DNA of 64,000 nt from Apostichopus japonicus. Taxonomy: Eukaryota > Echinodermata > Holothuroidea > Aspidochirotida > Stichopodidae. A model generated the notes under the pieces. It ran no database searches, had not been told where the DNA came from, and saw only the letters and a program-made list of their open reading frames with translations. Both the position numbers and the translations under genes were made by a program. The stretch is taken from assembly GCF_037975245.1 (NCBI RefSeq), contig NC_092568.1, positions 16,573,001 to 16,637,000 of the forward strand, in the 5' to 3' direction. How positions within the stretch are numbered: the stretch's first letter is position 1; the number at the start of each line of letters is the position of its first letter. This document shows, one piece after another, positions 53,614 through 64,000 of the stretch.

Positions 53614-54255
53614 ATGCGGCAGTGAAATATCACCAATATAGCCACGTTAATAGATCAAGGGCAAGATTCATATTTCTTTCCAAAGCCTGAGGATTTCATA
53701 AGTTGAAGTTTAATGCAGCACATGTGTTTGCAAGTTGGAAGGCTGGTAATCTTTTTCAAGTTACAATCCAACATGCTTGGAGTGCAATTCGTCAGTTTAC
53801 CTATAGGCCTATATGTAGTGTTGCGTTGGAATGCGACTCTGTCATGTTATAATTGCACATAATTAGTTTAATGATTAACTATAACATGGTTAATTTGTGT
53901 GATCTAAACTAAAAGACTAATGTAGCGTTTACTGCGATACAAAACGATATTGCATCTCACGAAATCAATTTTAAGTGTGAATTGGTTTATTTGAATGAAG
54001 ATCGTGCCATACTGCAATGTCCATGGTACAACTTAGTTGAAGTGAGAGGGTGTGAGGGGGTCTGAAGGCGAGGGGTAGCTGAGGTAGAGGGGCAGAGTTT
54101 GCTTTCTGAAAGGAAGGGCAGGAGTGCGGTTTGTTTCATGTTCCAAACTTAACTTGCCAATGTCCTGTATTATTAGTCTTAAAAAGCTGACTGAAGAAAC
54201 AGCTTTGGTGTCTTTCATGGGTCTTTTTTCTTGAAAAAGAGAGCAACTACCGGTA

Positions 54256-54261
54256 AATAAA
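54256..54261 (+). promoter_or_regulatory. Candidate polyadenylation signal of the first K2P gene
   Basis: AATAAA about 640 bp after the stop. Other hexamers follow near 54425, so the assignment is uncertain. Confidence 0.3.
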
Positions 54262-54515
54262 ATAAATTCATGTTGATTGTTACCGATTTCGGTTGCCGAA
54301 CAATGTAAACGTGCAATAGGCCTGCTGTCCGATATGTTGTCTTAGCAATCTCACTTTCAAGTGTGTAAATATAAACCATATAGGCCTAGGTTATACGTGT
54401 TCATGTAAAAATGGTTTTTCCTTGAAATAAATATGTATATATACAACAACGTATTATATAAGAATGATTTTTGCATTATGATCTAGAAGGAATATGTAAA
54501 TAGAAGAAAATTGCT

Positions 54516-54885
54516 TTAAAGGCATTGAAGACTCGCCCCAAACCGCGTGCCGCCCTTCGAAAAAAAAAAGTTAACTTACAGTTGCTTGCAAGTGAAGTTT
54601 CTTTCTTGTCGCTACAAAATGCAGACAGTAATGAAACGTGATACCTTGTTATCTTTATCTGGACCTGAGATTTCCATCGCTGCTATATACGCTGTGTTGT
54701 GGGTATTGACCGTAGCTGCATGTATTGACTGTACACTAGTGTCTAATTACCGACGGTAGCAAGCGGTGTGTGTGTATTTTCTGGGATCGATGGTGGTGTC
54801 TAACACTTCTGTTACACCTCATTCGAAACTAGGTCAGATTACCGGCATCCGAGTTTCTTTGTGCGCGAGTCTTCACTCCCTTTAA
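54516..54885 (+). mobile_element. TTAA-bounded MITE, copy 2
   Basis: It starts TTAAAGGCATTGAAGACTCG and ends CGAGTCTTCACTCCCTTTAA, an 18-of-20 inverted match. It is the reverse complement of 8363-8742 over its whole length with moderate divergence (for example both hold GCTACAAAATGCAG and GGGATCGATGGTGGTGT). The short open frame inside is not a gene. Confidence 0.82.
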
Positions 54886-55573
54886 GAGATATTTGTACGA
54901 AAACATGTAGTGCTACCGACCGGATGGTAGGGAAGCGTGTCGCCTGCTACATCCATTGGGAACAGGGGAGGGGATTGTTCAATATCGGATACTCACTTTT
55001 ATATGCCTTTGAGATACTACACTTGAAACTTTATATTGAAACAATATTGCGTATATGAATTATAGTTTAATCTTCTATTGTTTTGTTGTTTGTTATCTAT
55101 GGGTTTCTTCATGTGTTTATCAGCCAAACGAGGATTGCGTCGTTCCAGGCCAATGCTATTCAATTGCACGTGGACATCCATGTATCCAGTAAAATGACAT
55201 GTTCAGTCGAAGAAAAGCTGTACGTGCAGCACTCGGCCTATGCCTATATCCACGCAGTGAACATAACTGTCTATACACTTTTTGATAATATGCCAATATA
55301 TAGGCTACACCGATGTTCTTACTAACAATCATGGAAGCTTTTAGCGTGGCAAACAGTGTTTACATATATATGGATGCCCTCTTACTGCAATCGCAATGGT
55401 GACTATACATATGCGGTGACAACGATATCTATACGTTTTGAGAATGGCAACCAAGGTAAAGCTTGTATGGGTACGAAACCCAACACAACATAATCCCCTC
55501 AACTCCAGTGGCCTCTTACAATAAACTGTCTGTCATAATGACTGGACGGTTACGTCAAGTGAAGTATCTCGAG

Positions 55574-55773
55574 CAGGCGCGTAGCCAGGAATTTGCCAAG
55601 GGAGGGGCGAAACTGTAAATTCGGCATTGCAAACTATCTAAGCGTAGCGCCACCATGTTGGCGCGAAGCGTACAAGAAAATGTTGGCTGAAAATGCCTCC
55701 CAGATTGCTGGAAAATTCCTCAAGGGGGGGGGGGTGGCTGCCCCCTTCGCCCCCCCCCTTGGCTACGCGCCTG
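55574..55773. mobile_element. hAT-like non-autonomous element, 200 bp
   Basis: The inverted ends are CAGGCGCGTAGCC and GGCTACGCGCCTG. A perfect 8-bp target duplication, ATCTCGAG, is at 55566-55573 and 55774-55781. The interior matches the reverse complement of 47827-48117 (for example TTGCCAAGGGAGGGGCGAAA), with most of the middle deleted. Confidence 0.9.
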
Positions 55774-55781
55774 ATCTCGAG

Positions 55782-57677
55782 TGTCGAGTACCTTCGAATG
55801 GAACAGATACTACAAGTCTTGATCTAAGTTAAATAGTGGTTGAGAAGCTGACTATATTCATACTGACTAAAGTCAGAACTTGAAACTTTTCACATACATG
55901 AGTAAACCAAATCCAAATGTTTGACATCAAGTGAGCAGTGAGCAGCTTGAATATATAGTTTTCATTCCTTATCGGTATACCAAGATGTATTGCACAATGA
56001 ATTTTCTAATATACAATAAAAGGTCAATAAATTCCTTTACTTATAGTTAAACGTGCATGATATATTTCACATATTACTGGAATGCAGTTAATGGTTTAGC
56101 GGCATTCAGTACAAGAACTGCCTCGCGGTTCATTTGATTAACAATTGTCATTGAAGGCAAATCCACAACAAATGTGGAATTCCAATCACTGTGTAATCTC
56201 CAAGTTGCATCCATGAGTAGAACAGGAATTTAATGATGTCACTCATATCTCTCCATGACAATACACATGGGCCACTGTATCTGTCCATGCCTATATGTTA
56301 TCGGTTCATGCAAGTTATACAAAGTAGGAGAAGTTAACTTGAAAAGACGTTTCGTTTTTGCTCCGGAGTGACATTTACTATAAAACTTGACAGCATATAT
56401 TACGCGTAATTTGAAGAGGGTTATTATTGAACTACAGGGCCTACATGTTTCTTCAGGATTAACAATCAAGTCGTTACGAGAATATTTTCAAACAATCCGC
56501 CATTATGAACGTTGATTTGAACAGCGAACAAGTTTTGTCATCGTGATTTGAGATTGTTGAAAGTTCAGCGAAAGCTTTTGAAGGTAAGGAGAACTACTGT
56601 ATGATCAGAGTCATTTTCATCTCTGGATAAATCATAAATAGTTTATTTGAAAAGGTGCCCATATAGAAGTGTTAAATGTTTACTTCAACATGAATGTTGG
56701 GAAAAATCATAACATATATCCAGTGTGATTCAACATTTCAGAAAAACACATTTGCTGACTTAGATGTCAATAAGTTGCAGAAAATTCTCGAATTGATTGA
56801 CAATCGCTGAACCAAATTAACGAAATAAAATTTCATATAAAGCGCTTCTCATATACGTTTACGCAATCAATGTTCTGTGAAATATTAATTTACTGCGTCA
56901 ATGAGGAGTTGGGAATTTTGTATTGAAAGTATAATATTTTGGTTAATTCCCTGTCTGGTCAATTTGTTGATATACAATGGTGACTTATTTGGATCAGTCG
57001 TCATATTTCAAATTGGTATATTGTCATATTGTTAAAATTTTGCGAATATAATCAGATTCGTATTTATGACCAGTTTGGCATATTTTTCTAGGAAATTCTT
57101 GAATACTCGCTTCTAAAGCTATATATAACAAGTCATCAAGTTACCATTTTGATGTATTGTTCTAATCTAATGAAAGTTGTCATGTAATCGGTTTGTCCTT
57201 TTACTTGAATTACTCACAAATTGAATGTCAATATATACTGTAACATTTTGTTGCAGATGTCTTCCCATACTATACGCTATATCGGAAGTAACAACTATAC
57301 ATGATAACAAATGCTTTATATCATTACATAATGATGGATGCTTGTGGCAGGGAGACCAGTGTATTCCCCCGCTATTATACTGAGAGTCACTAAAGAATCC
57401 CCCCCCCCCTCACTTCACACACGCGTTTTGAACTATGCTGCATGGAGTCCTTAATTTAATGAAAGTTCACTAAAGAACTATTTTGGTGGCTTAATGATTC
57501 ATTAATAATCTGCACTCCCACAAACAGACAATACCAGACAGTCAAATGATCTTTCTGTTTCACATGATATTTCCCATTTCCCGCAAGTCGTCAAGTTGAC
57601 TTGTTTTATCGAATCTTCAATATAATGTCAAAATTGCAATTTATGTAGAACCTACTTGATAAAAAATGACAATTTTA
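55782..57677. other. Intergenic stretch between the K2P genes
   Basis: AT-rich, with a short poly-C run near 57401. No gene or structured repeat is recognised. Confidence 0.5.
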
Positions 57678-58037
57678 CAGTGGCGTAGGAAGGTACTTTT
57701 GAGTGGGGGGGGGGGCTGAAGACTGACGGCCGGCCTGGGGGAGGGGTCTAAGGGGAGGGGGTGTCCCCCTCCCCTTTGGAATTCTTTTGCATTTCCAGGT
57801 GGCCTCAGATGCAATTTGGTGCAATATAGCACACTTCAACACCCACTCCATTTTGTAAATAATTTTGCATTTTCACCTGGCCTTAGATGCAATTTGGTGC
57901 TCCAAATGAGATTTTTTTCTCATTTGGAAATGAAAAAGGGGTTTTCTGACTTGCGAAGCGGGGGGGCGGAATGATACTTCCGCCCCTCCACTGGGGGCTG
58001 GCGTCCCCTAGCCCCCCCCCCGGTTCCTACGCCCTTG
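57678..58037. mobile_element. hAT-like non-autonomous element, 360 bp
   Basis: The ends CAGTGGCGTAGGAA and TTCCTACGCCCTTG are inverted repeats with two mismatches. A perfect 8-bp target duplication, CAATTTTA, is at 57670-57677 and 58038-58045. G- and C-runs lie just inside each end. Confidence 0.88.
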
Positions 58038-58251
58038 CAATTTTATATAAAAGTAGCGGGGAAAAAAATCCTTTTTTTCAAGTAAAAGTCGAAGCATTTA
58101 AACATTAAAATCAAATCAGCATATACCGTATCCGACAATAGAAGGAAATCTTTCGAAAAACAAGTAAAAGCTTTGCAATGAAGTTTGCAATTGGTAGAAG
58201 TTGTGGAAATTTCGATACAAATATTGGAAGTCTAATTAAGTTTCGATCTGT

Positions 58252-58254
<3 letters not shown>

Positions 58255-58290
<36 letters not shown>
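58255..58290. repeat. TA microsatellite
   Basis: About 18 uninterrupted TA units. Confidence 0.97.
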
Positions 58291-58297
<7 letters not shown>

Positions 58298-58819
58298 ATG
58301 TAACATTCAAGACAAAGACATAAAGTAAGCTTGTTGTTGAAAATTCGGCAAAACAGTCGACATTTTGAGAGGAAATAGTTGAAACGTGTGTACAATCGTA
58401 GACCTTATTCCGAGGGAAGATCATAACTAAACCGACGTTGAATCGAACGGACGTACACTACGTTGTTCAGTTTTAACAGATCTTTCTTTTTCAATGCATT
58501 TTTGCTATACGTCAAAAGTGCGTGTTACGTGATATGTTTATAATAAAGTTATGTTGACATTCAGTCGCCGGATCTACTACTACAGTGAGTTATGTAACTG
58601 CATGCATATACCCTTACTTTTAGAAATTCACATATTTTCGCATTCTTCAAACCTTTTTAACATTACACCTCGAAGCGTACCTACATGTCACGTCACCAGC
58701 GTGGTATACTGAGCACAGAAGCGGGCTACGACAGGCAACTTAATTAATCATCAACTTAGCTCGCTGAAGTGGTACTCTTCGAATGACGTCACATTTTAAC
58801 TATAGTTCTATACTGTGTG

Positions 58820-59115
58820 AACACAGTACTGAATTATCAAAATTAAATAAAACTGTTAGCGAACTGCTTCTCCACATGAGAGCCTGTGTAATAGTTCATT
58901 AACTACCGTGTGGACACAGTACTGAATTATCAAAATTAAATAAAACTGTTAGCAAACTGCTTCTCCACTTGAGAGCCTGTGTAAGAGAATGTGTAAAGTA
59001 AGTTGGCCCGACGTTTCGATCCTATCAGGATCTTCTCCAGAGGCTAAATAAAAGGTCATTTAGCCTCTGAAGAAGATCCTGATAGGATCGAAACGCCAGG
59101 CCAACTTACTTGTAC
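58820..59115. mobile_element. Dispersed repeat with paired hammerhead-like motifs, copy D
   Basis: Its left part (ATTATCAAAATTAAATAAAA, ACTGTTAGC, AGAGCCTGTGTAA) is tandemly duplicated at about 58820-58892 and 58913-58985. The core then appears on the minus strand at 59006-59044 and, inverted, on the plus strand at 59063-59101, separated by an 18-bp spacer. The two arms form a near-perfect hairpin. The interior of the element is absent. Confidence 0.78.
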
Positions 59116-59722
59116 ACATTATAATATTATCGTAATCAAAGGAGACTGTCTTGACGGTATGGAACTAATTTGTTCATGTTCCAAATGTCTAATATACGAG
59201 TTTCTTCGATGTTTTCTAAGACTAAAACGCCGTAGTTGATATATGTCTCTCCTTTTCAATAAGACAGACCTTAACATTCACATGTGCAGCGCCATCAAGG
59301 CCGGGTTAGGTCGGCCCCCGGGGACAATATTATATCAACGATCCTCCTCCCCTCCACCCCCTCCCTCAGTCTCCATAAATTCGCAATATGTTTAAGGACA
59401 TTTGGGAATTTGTCAGTAATTAAATTTTTCCTGAAGGTAATTATGAAATTGATAAAGTTTATAACCTGAAATGAACATTTACATCGATTCGTATGACTTC
59501 AATGATAAGGATCACAGTACTTGAGACACTGATTACATTAAAGTGCCTAAAGGTTTCCCTTTTGTGCAAACGGCATGGTGATCGAAGAAATTTAATCTTT
59601 TCATAAACGCTAGGGTGAGCTGTGCGGTCTATGTACAGCTCTGGTTGTAATACCGTACGTGCTTTATTATAATTGACATGTGATTCTCCTCTTATATTTT
59701 GTTGCATTGATTCAGTATAACG

Positions 59723-61518
59723 ATGCACTCAGAATCCGGCCAGCAAGAATCCTCTTTGAAACGAACGGCTTTATTGATGTTCCTGCTATTACTCTATCTG
59801 AACGTTGGGGCACTCGTATTTTCGACAATTGAACAGAGACAGCTGACTGAGAAACAAACCGCCTTCCTCGCGTATCTAGAATCTTTCATCGAACGCCACG
59901 ATTGCCTAAATTCATCTGAGCTGGATGATCTCCTTGCTGTCGTGGCACGTTCCTCAACATGTATCAGTAATCGAGACACCGCTGTCCAACATAGATGGAG
60001 TTTTACTAACTCACTCTTTTTCTCCACAACAGTTGTTACAACAATAGGTAAGAGTCGTATATGGACGATTGAAATTTTCAAAATCATTAAAAAAATCTTA
60101 CCATTTGCCCCAAAATTGTGGTGCCCGTGATGTTCACTTTTATGAAGATGCATTTTGTTTTTCACCTCCAAACTGCGTTACATCATCCGCCTGTCCCATT
60201 CCCCTCTCCCTGTTCAATTGGAAATGTTGGTGCCACCACTGGTTGAAATGTACTTTATGTTGTTTCGCCGTTAAAGCATGGAGCTATAAACAGAGTTAAA
60301 GAGACAGCAAACTTAGGATTCAACTCTGTAGGCCTATCGATGCAAGCATGGGCGCAGATTAGTCTTGGATAATGGTGGGGACGCGTGTCTGTTCTCTGAT
60401 ACTATCTAAGCGGAGCGCGACGATGGGTTCGCGCGTAGCATACAAGATTTTTTTGGGGGAAATATACCCTCTTACGCCGGAAATAACGCTTCCCAGATCC
60501 AAAGATGTTTCCAAGCTTCCTTAAGGTTTAGATCTCATGGCTTACAAATTTAATTTGGGGAAAAACATGGGCGCCTGCAGAAAAAAATATCAGGGGACAA
60601 ATAATCCAAGTAGACTTTTGTATACCATGGGTCTGTGGTCCTTTCCCAGAAAACAATTATAGACTGCCCAAATGCGGATAAATATAATAAAATGAGAACT
60701 GCTGCAGGTCAATTGCACAATACTGGATCAAACTGCGCCAAAGTTAAATACAGGGGAAATTTAAATGCAACGTTTGGTCAACTTAGACAAATTGGTGGGG
60801 ACTGTGTATATCATGTCCCCACCACTGAAAACAAATTGGTGGGGACGCGTCCCGCTGTCCCCACCTGGATCTGCGCCCATGGATGCAAGTAGGCCTACGT
60901 TAATTCTTCATGAAAATTGAAAGTATAGGCATGGTAATGAGATGGATAAGTCAAGTTCCTAATCGTTTTCATTTTGAAATTATTTATCCAGGTTACGGTC
61001 GATCCGCCCCTGAAACGAGACTCGGAATGAATCTCTGCGTCGTATATGCCATGTTTGGTATCCCTTTGACGGTGTGCTTGCTGGGCAAAATAGGTGATAT
61101 TTTCAAACAAAATACAATCTACTTAGCCGGACGAATACATTCCTTGACAATGCTTCTCACCGGGAGTAAGCGATTCACGTGGATACTCACGTGGATCATT
61201 ATAATGTTAGGGGTGTATGTCCTTATTATCGGAGTCCCATCGCTTCTGTTTGCGTACATGGAAGATTGGAGTTATGAAGAGGCTCATTACTTTTGTTTCA
61301 TTTCATTGACAACTATCGGATTCGGCGATAGAGTAGCGACGACTAAAACCGGCCAGAATCGGTACGCAGACCCTACCGTCTATATCCTGTATACACTCTT
61401 CACTGTGTTCTATTACATCTTTGGACTATCGGTACTAGCCATTCTTCTAAATTTATTTCAAAATGGTGACCGAATCCTGGAAGCGTCCGGTGTGCCATTT
61501 TTCGGGCAAAGCATCTAA
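59723..61518 (+). CDS. Two-pore-domain potassium channel (K2P/KCNK), second of the tandem pair
   Basis: Exons are 59723-60047 and 60992-61518, phase 1 junction, 283 residues. TM1 is at about 16-36 (LLMFLLLLYLNVGALVF). The cap cysteine is C61, with a glycosylation motif at N63. P-loop 1 is TTIGYG at 106-111, FGIPLTVCLLG lies at 130-140, TM3 is around 171-190, P-loop 2 is TTIGFG at 215-220, and TM4 is around 245-265. The cytoplasmic tail is very short (ends FFGQSI). The intron interrupts the same filter glycine codon as in the neighbour at 51132, and WSYxxAHYFCFIxLTTIGFGD is shared, so the two are tandem paralogues about 6 kb apart. The intron carries a hAT-like element. Subfamily is not assigned; it is expected to act as a leak potassium channel. 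Confidence 0.94.
60347..60881. mobile_element. hAT-like non-autonomous element, 535 bp, in the second K2P intron
   Basis: The ends CATGGGCGCAGAT and ATCTGCGCCCATG are perfect inverted repeats. A perfect 8-bp target duplication, GATGCAAG, is at 60339-60346 and 60882-60889. It contains the repeated phrase GGTGGGGAC and no transposase. Confidence 0.9.
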
Positions 61519-64000
61519 TTCTATAACCACTTCTAGAAGAAGACCATCTGATGGCACTGGCACTAATCGCTTGGACGAATAGGTCAAGTTGGAATTGAGA
61601 GATGCACAAAAGTTGAGTGTCTATTAGAGCTAAGAGATGACCTCCGAGGGGGGGGGGGGCGAGGAGTGAGGACACCATATTTTAAAGGTGCTCTCATCTT
61701 GTTCAGAGCCGTGAACCACAAAGAGCATCGTTCCTGGATATCTAAAACTTGTCATAAATTTTAATAAGGGAATGGCTGGTACAGTAAATGAAGGTAAATC
61801 ATAGGCATAGGAATGGGGTATAAAGTGGCAATTAAGTTCCCCACCCTAACTTTGAAAAATAGGAGTGGTAGTAGATTACGTTTCTGTTATAATTATTTTT
61901 TAATAATTGGGATAAGATGTTGACATTTTCTGGCCACCTACGTATCTACAATCCTAAACTTCATCTGGGAAATCCCAAATCAAACACCAGCTTCTCTACA
62001 CTTTTGTGGTAGCTTCCGATGTCATTGCAATGTGATCAAAAGAGGAGATTGGTAGAACTGGTGTGGACTTATGATTCTTACATGACCATGGAAAAAAAAT
62101 TGAATGAAGCCTTTCCAGGAAACTATTGGGTTGACACTTGATAAGTTTAAAGAGGGCATATTTACCTAAATATGTGTTATACTACGTCGTATGAGCAAAT
62201 ATTTATGGATGTAACTAATAAATATGTGGCTGCTTAAGTTATACAAAGGTATGCTGCACTTCTTTATAAATGTGAAAAAGCATTTTCCAAAGAAGGTACC
62301 CACTCAGCATCCTGCAATGTGATACAAATTCCCCCCTCCCCCCCTCCCCAAGGCAACAACTTGTTTGCTATGACCATGTTCCCATAACTATAATGTGGAG
62401 CAGATTCACAGCAAATGTACATCAACACCAGCGGCTATTAAGCCACAACTACTGTGGAATGTATTCCATGTAATGTTCTATGCCTTCAAGACTACCACAC
62501 TTTGCAAAACAAGGGAAAGGGAAGGGTGGGGGTGGGAGGGGGCGCTAAGAGGGGTTTCTCTGTTAACTTAGGGCTGGGTAGCTCTGTCACCATAAGAGGA
62601 CATGACTTTTATGTCTAACAGTTTGTATCCAAGTTAGCCAAATGTCAAGTTCATACTTCCAGAATTAATTGTTTACAGGTTCTTGTTTTGCTATTAAATT
62701 AATACCTTATTTCACTTCAGAAAAGAATCCAAATAAACAAGAAACATAAAAAGTTCAGTATAACAGTGTATTTTTAATTTCCTAGTGTCTTGATCACTGC
62801 ATACACTTTCAAACATTACTGCCAACAATTGGATATCCATAGCAATTTTGTCACTAGAAGTCTCGGTACAAGGTAACACACAGCACCATTCATTTCTCAT
62901 CACATAGCAACTTAACTTGCGATCAATTGGAGAGCATATTACAAACGTTTCTGAACAACTTGGAGGAGGCTGGATGCAAACAATGATGTCTTGTAACATA
63001 TTATTATAGGTTCCCTTTATTACATAGTCTGCTAAGGCCCACAACAAGCACATTTAAAATTTTGTACCTATATTACATCTGATTATAATGTGGAACCTAA
63101 AGCCCTCCAGCTACCATGTATTGACTTGTAGATGGTTATTTGACTGGTTGGCTGAAATTATCAGGGCAGTAAATATTCATCATGAATGGAAGGATAGTGA
63201 CAAAATATTTACCTAATCGTCCATTTGCCAGGCAGAGATATATATGGTAGATTTTGAACCTTTTATTTAGTGGCATAATCACTACAATAGTCTACAAGTT
63301 CAGAAACTCATGAATTTAAAACATTTTCAAGTATCTTTCAGTAATAAAACAAACAAGATAACCGAGCATGTAACACGAAACCAGCAAAGAGAGGCAAGCA
63401 CCATCTCTTACAGAATGAGTGCCACTAAACAGATACAAGGGTCTATCATGACATTGTATGCCAAGTTCCCATGGCAACTGCACTTGTTCATCCACTACAA
63501 TTACTTTCAAGGACACTCACCAAACTTTTGGAATGATTTCGGTCTCCAAATTTCAGTTTCTATCAAAAGCACTGCATATGACCTTTGATATCTGTATTAG
63601 GGCCAAATTTTTAGAATGCTAATATTGCATAACCTTGTCAAGAGGTCATTTTCAAAACAGTTTTAACAAACAAAACAACAACTTTAATATTGGGACATAT
63701 TAATGAGACCTGAACATTAATGTGAACATCTAACAGCCAGAGGCAGCAAAAGTCTAAAAATTGATCAACAAGTGATCAATTTTGGTGTTTCTAGCATGTT
63801 GTTTTTATTTTAGGGGGGGGGGGCAGGGCTATTTACCACCTGTTTAGTTTTAGTTTTAAATGACACTTTGTTAAAGGGAGGAAAGTTAATCATTGACAAA
63901 CCTAGAATAATGTCTAGTTAGAGACTGCTGTAATATTTGTAACAATTTTACGATTGACCCTAGCGTAAAAGGATTTATAAAATGGACATTTCAGTTCAAT
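61519..64000. other. Right flank without a recognised gene
   Basis: It includes the probable 3' UTR of the second K2P gene and AT-rich DNA with G/C runs near 61649, 62333 and 63815. A 113-codon open frame on the minus strand (62712-63053) has no recognisable domain or splice context. Confidence 0.45.
62217..62222 (+). promoter_or_regulatory. Candidate polyadenylation signal of the second K2P gene
   Basis: AATAAA about 700 bp after the stop. Assignment is by position only. Confidence 0.3.

Noticed and set aside
54547-54759. 70-codon plus-strand open frame
   Set aside because: It lies inside the TTAA-bounded MITE, whose other copy does not keep the frame.
62712-63053. 113-codon minus-strand open frame
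   Set aside because: I see no recognisable domain, no consistent splice context and no homologous words. It is kept only as an unexplained open frame in the right flank.

Overview
The window is animal nuclear DNA. Its genes are split by many introns with GT/AG borders, introns are large, DNA is AT-rich, and short non-autonomous transposons, microsatellites and poly-G/poly-C runs are abundant. The gene content and repeat style suggest a marine invertebrate, perhaps an echinoderm or other deuterostome; this is an inference and no single feature settles it. All gene models were built by hand from splice sites and reading-frame continuity.

Layout. 1-5025 (+): the 3' part of an unrecognised gene with a hydrophobic middle and a long serine-rich, acidic last exon. 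5026-8078: intergenic, with a degenerate, internally deleted non-LTR retrotransposon. 8079-30418 (+): a complete 17-exon RTF1 gene, the Plus3-domain subunit of the Paf1 transcription elongation complex. One intron holds about 28 tandem copies of the end of the preceding exon together with its splice donor. A 26-bp minisatellite starts about 150 bp after the stop codon. 38097-45424 (-): a ten-exon gene convergent with RTF1, predicted to make a 515-residue membrane-anchored leucine-rich-repeat protein with cysteine clusters on both sides of the repeats. 45425-51131: a divergent intergenic block full of mobile elements and a long GTAT microsatellite. 51132-53613 (+) and 59723-61518 (+): two two-exon two-pore-domain potassium channel (K2P) genes with their introns at the identical codon of the first selectivity filter, a tandem paralogous pair. 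61519-64000: no gene recognised.

The genes do not form one pathway: RTF1 acts in transcription elongation, the K2P proteins carry leak potassium current, and the other two genes have no assigned role. The most notable structure is in the repeats: (i) the RTF1 exon-plus-splice-donor minisatellite; (ii) six short elements with exact or near-exact 8-bp target duplications and CA..GGCG terminal inverted repeats (hAT-like), one nested inside another; (iii) a dispersed repeat whose most conserved part matches the core of a hammerhead ribozyme, as in Penelope-like retroelements; (iv) two copies of a 370-380 bp element bounded by TTAA.
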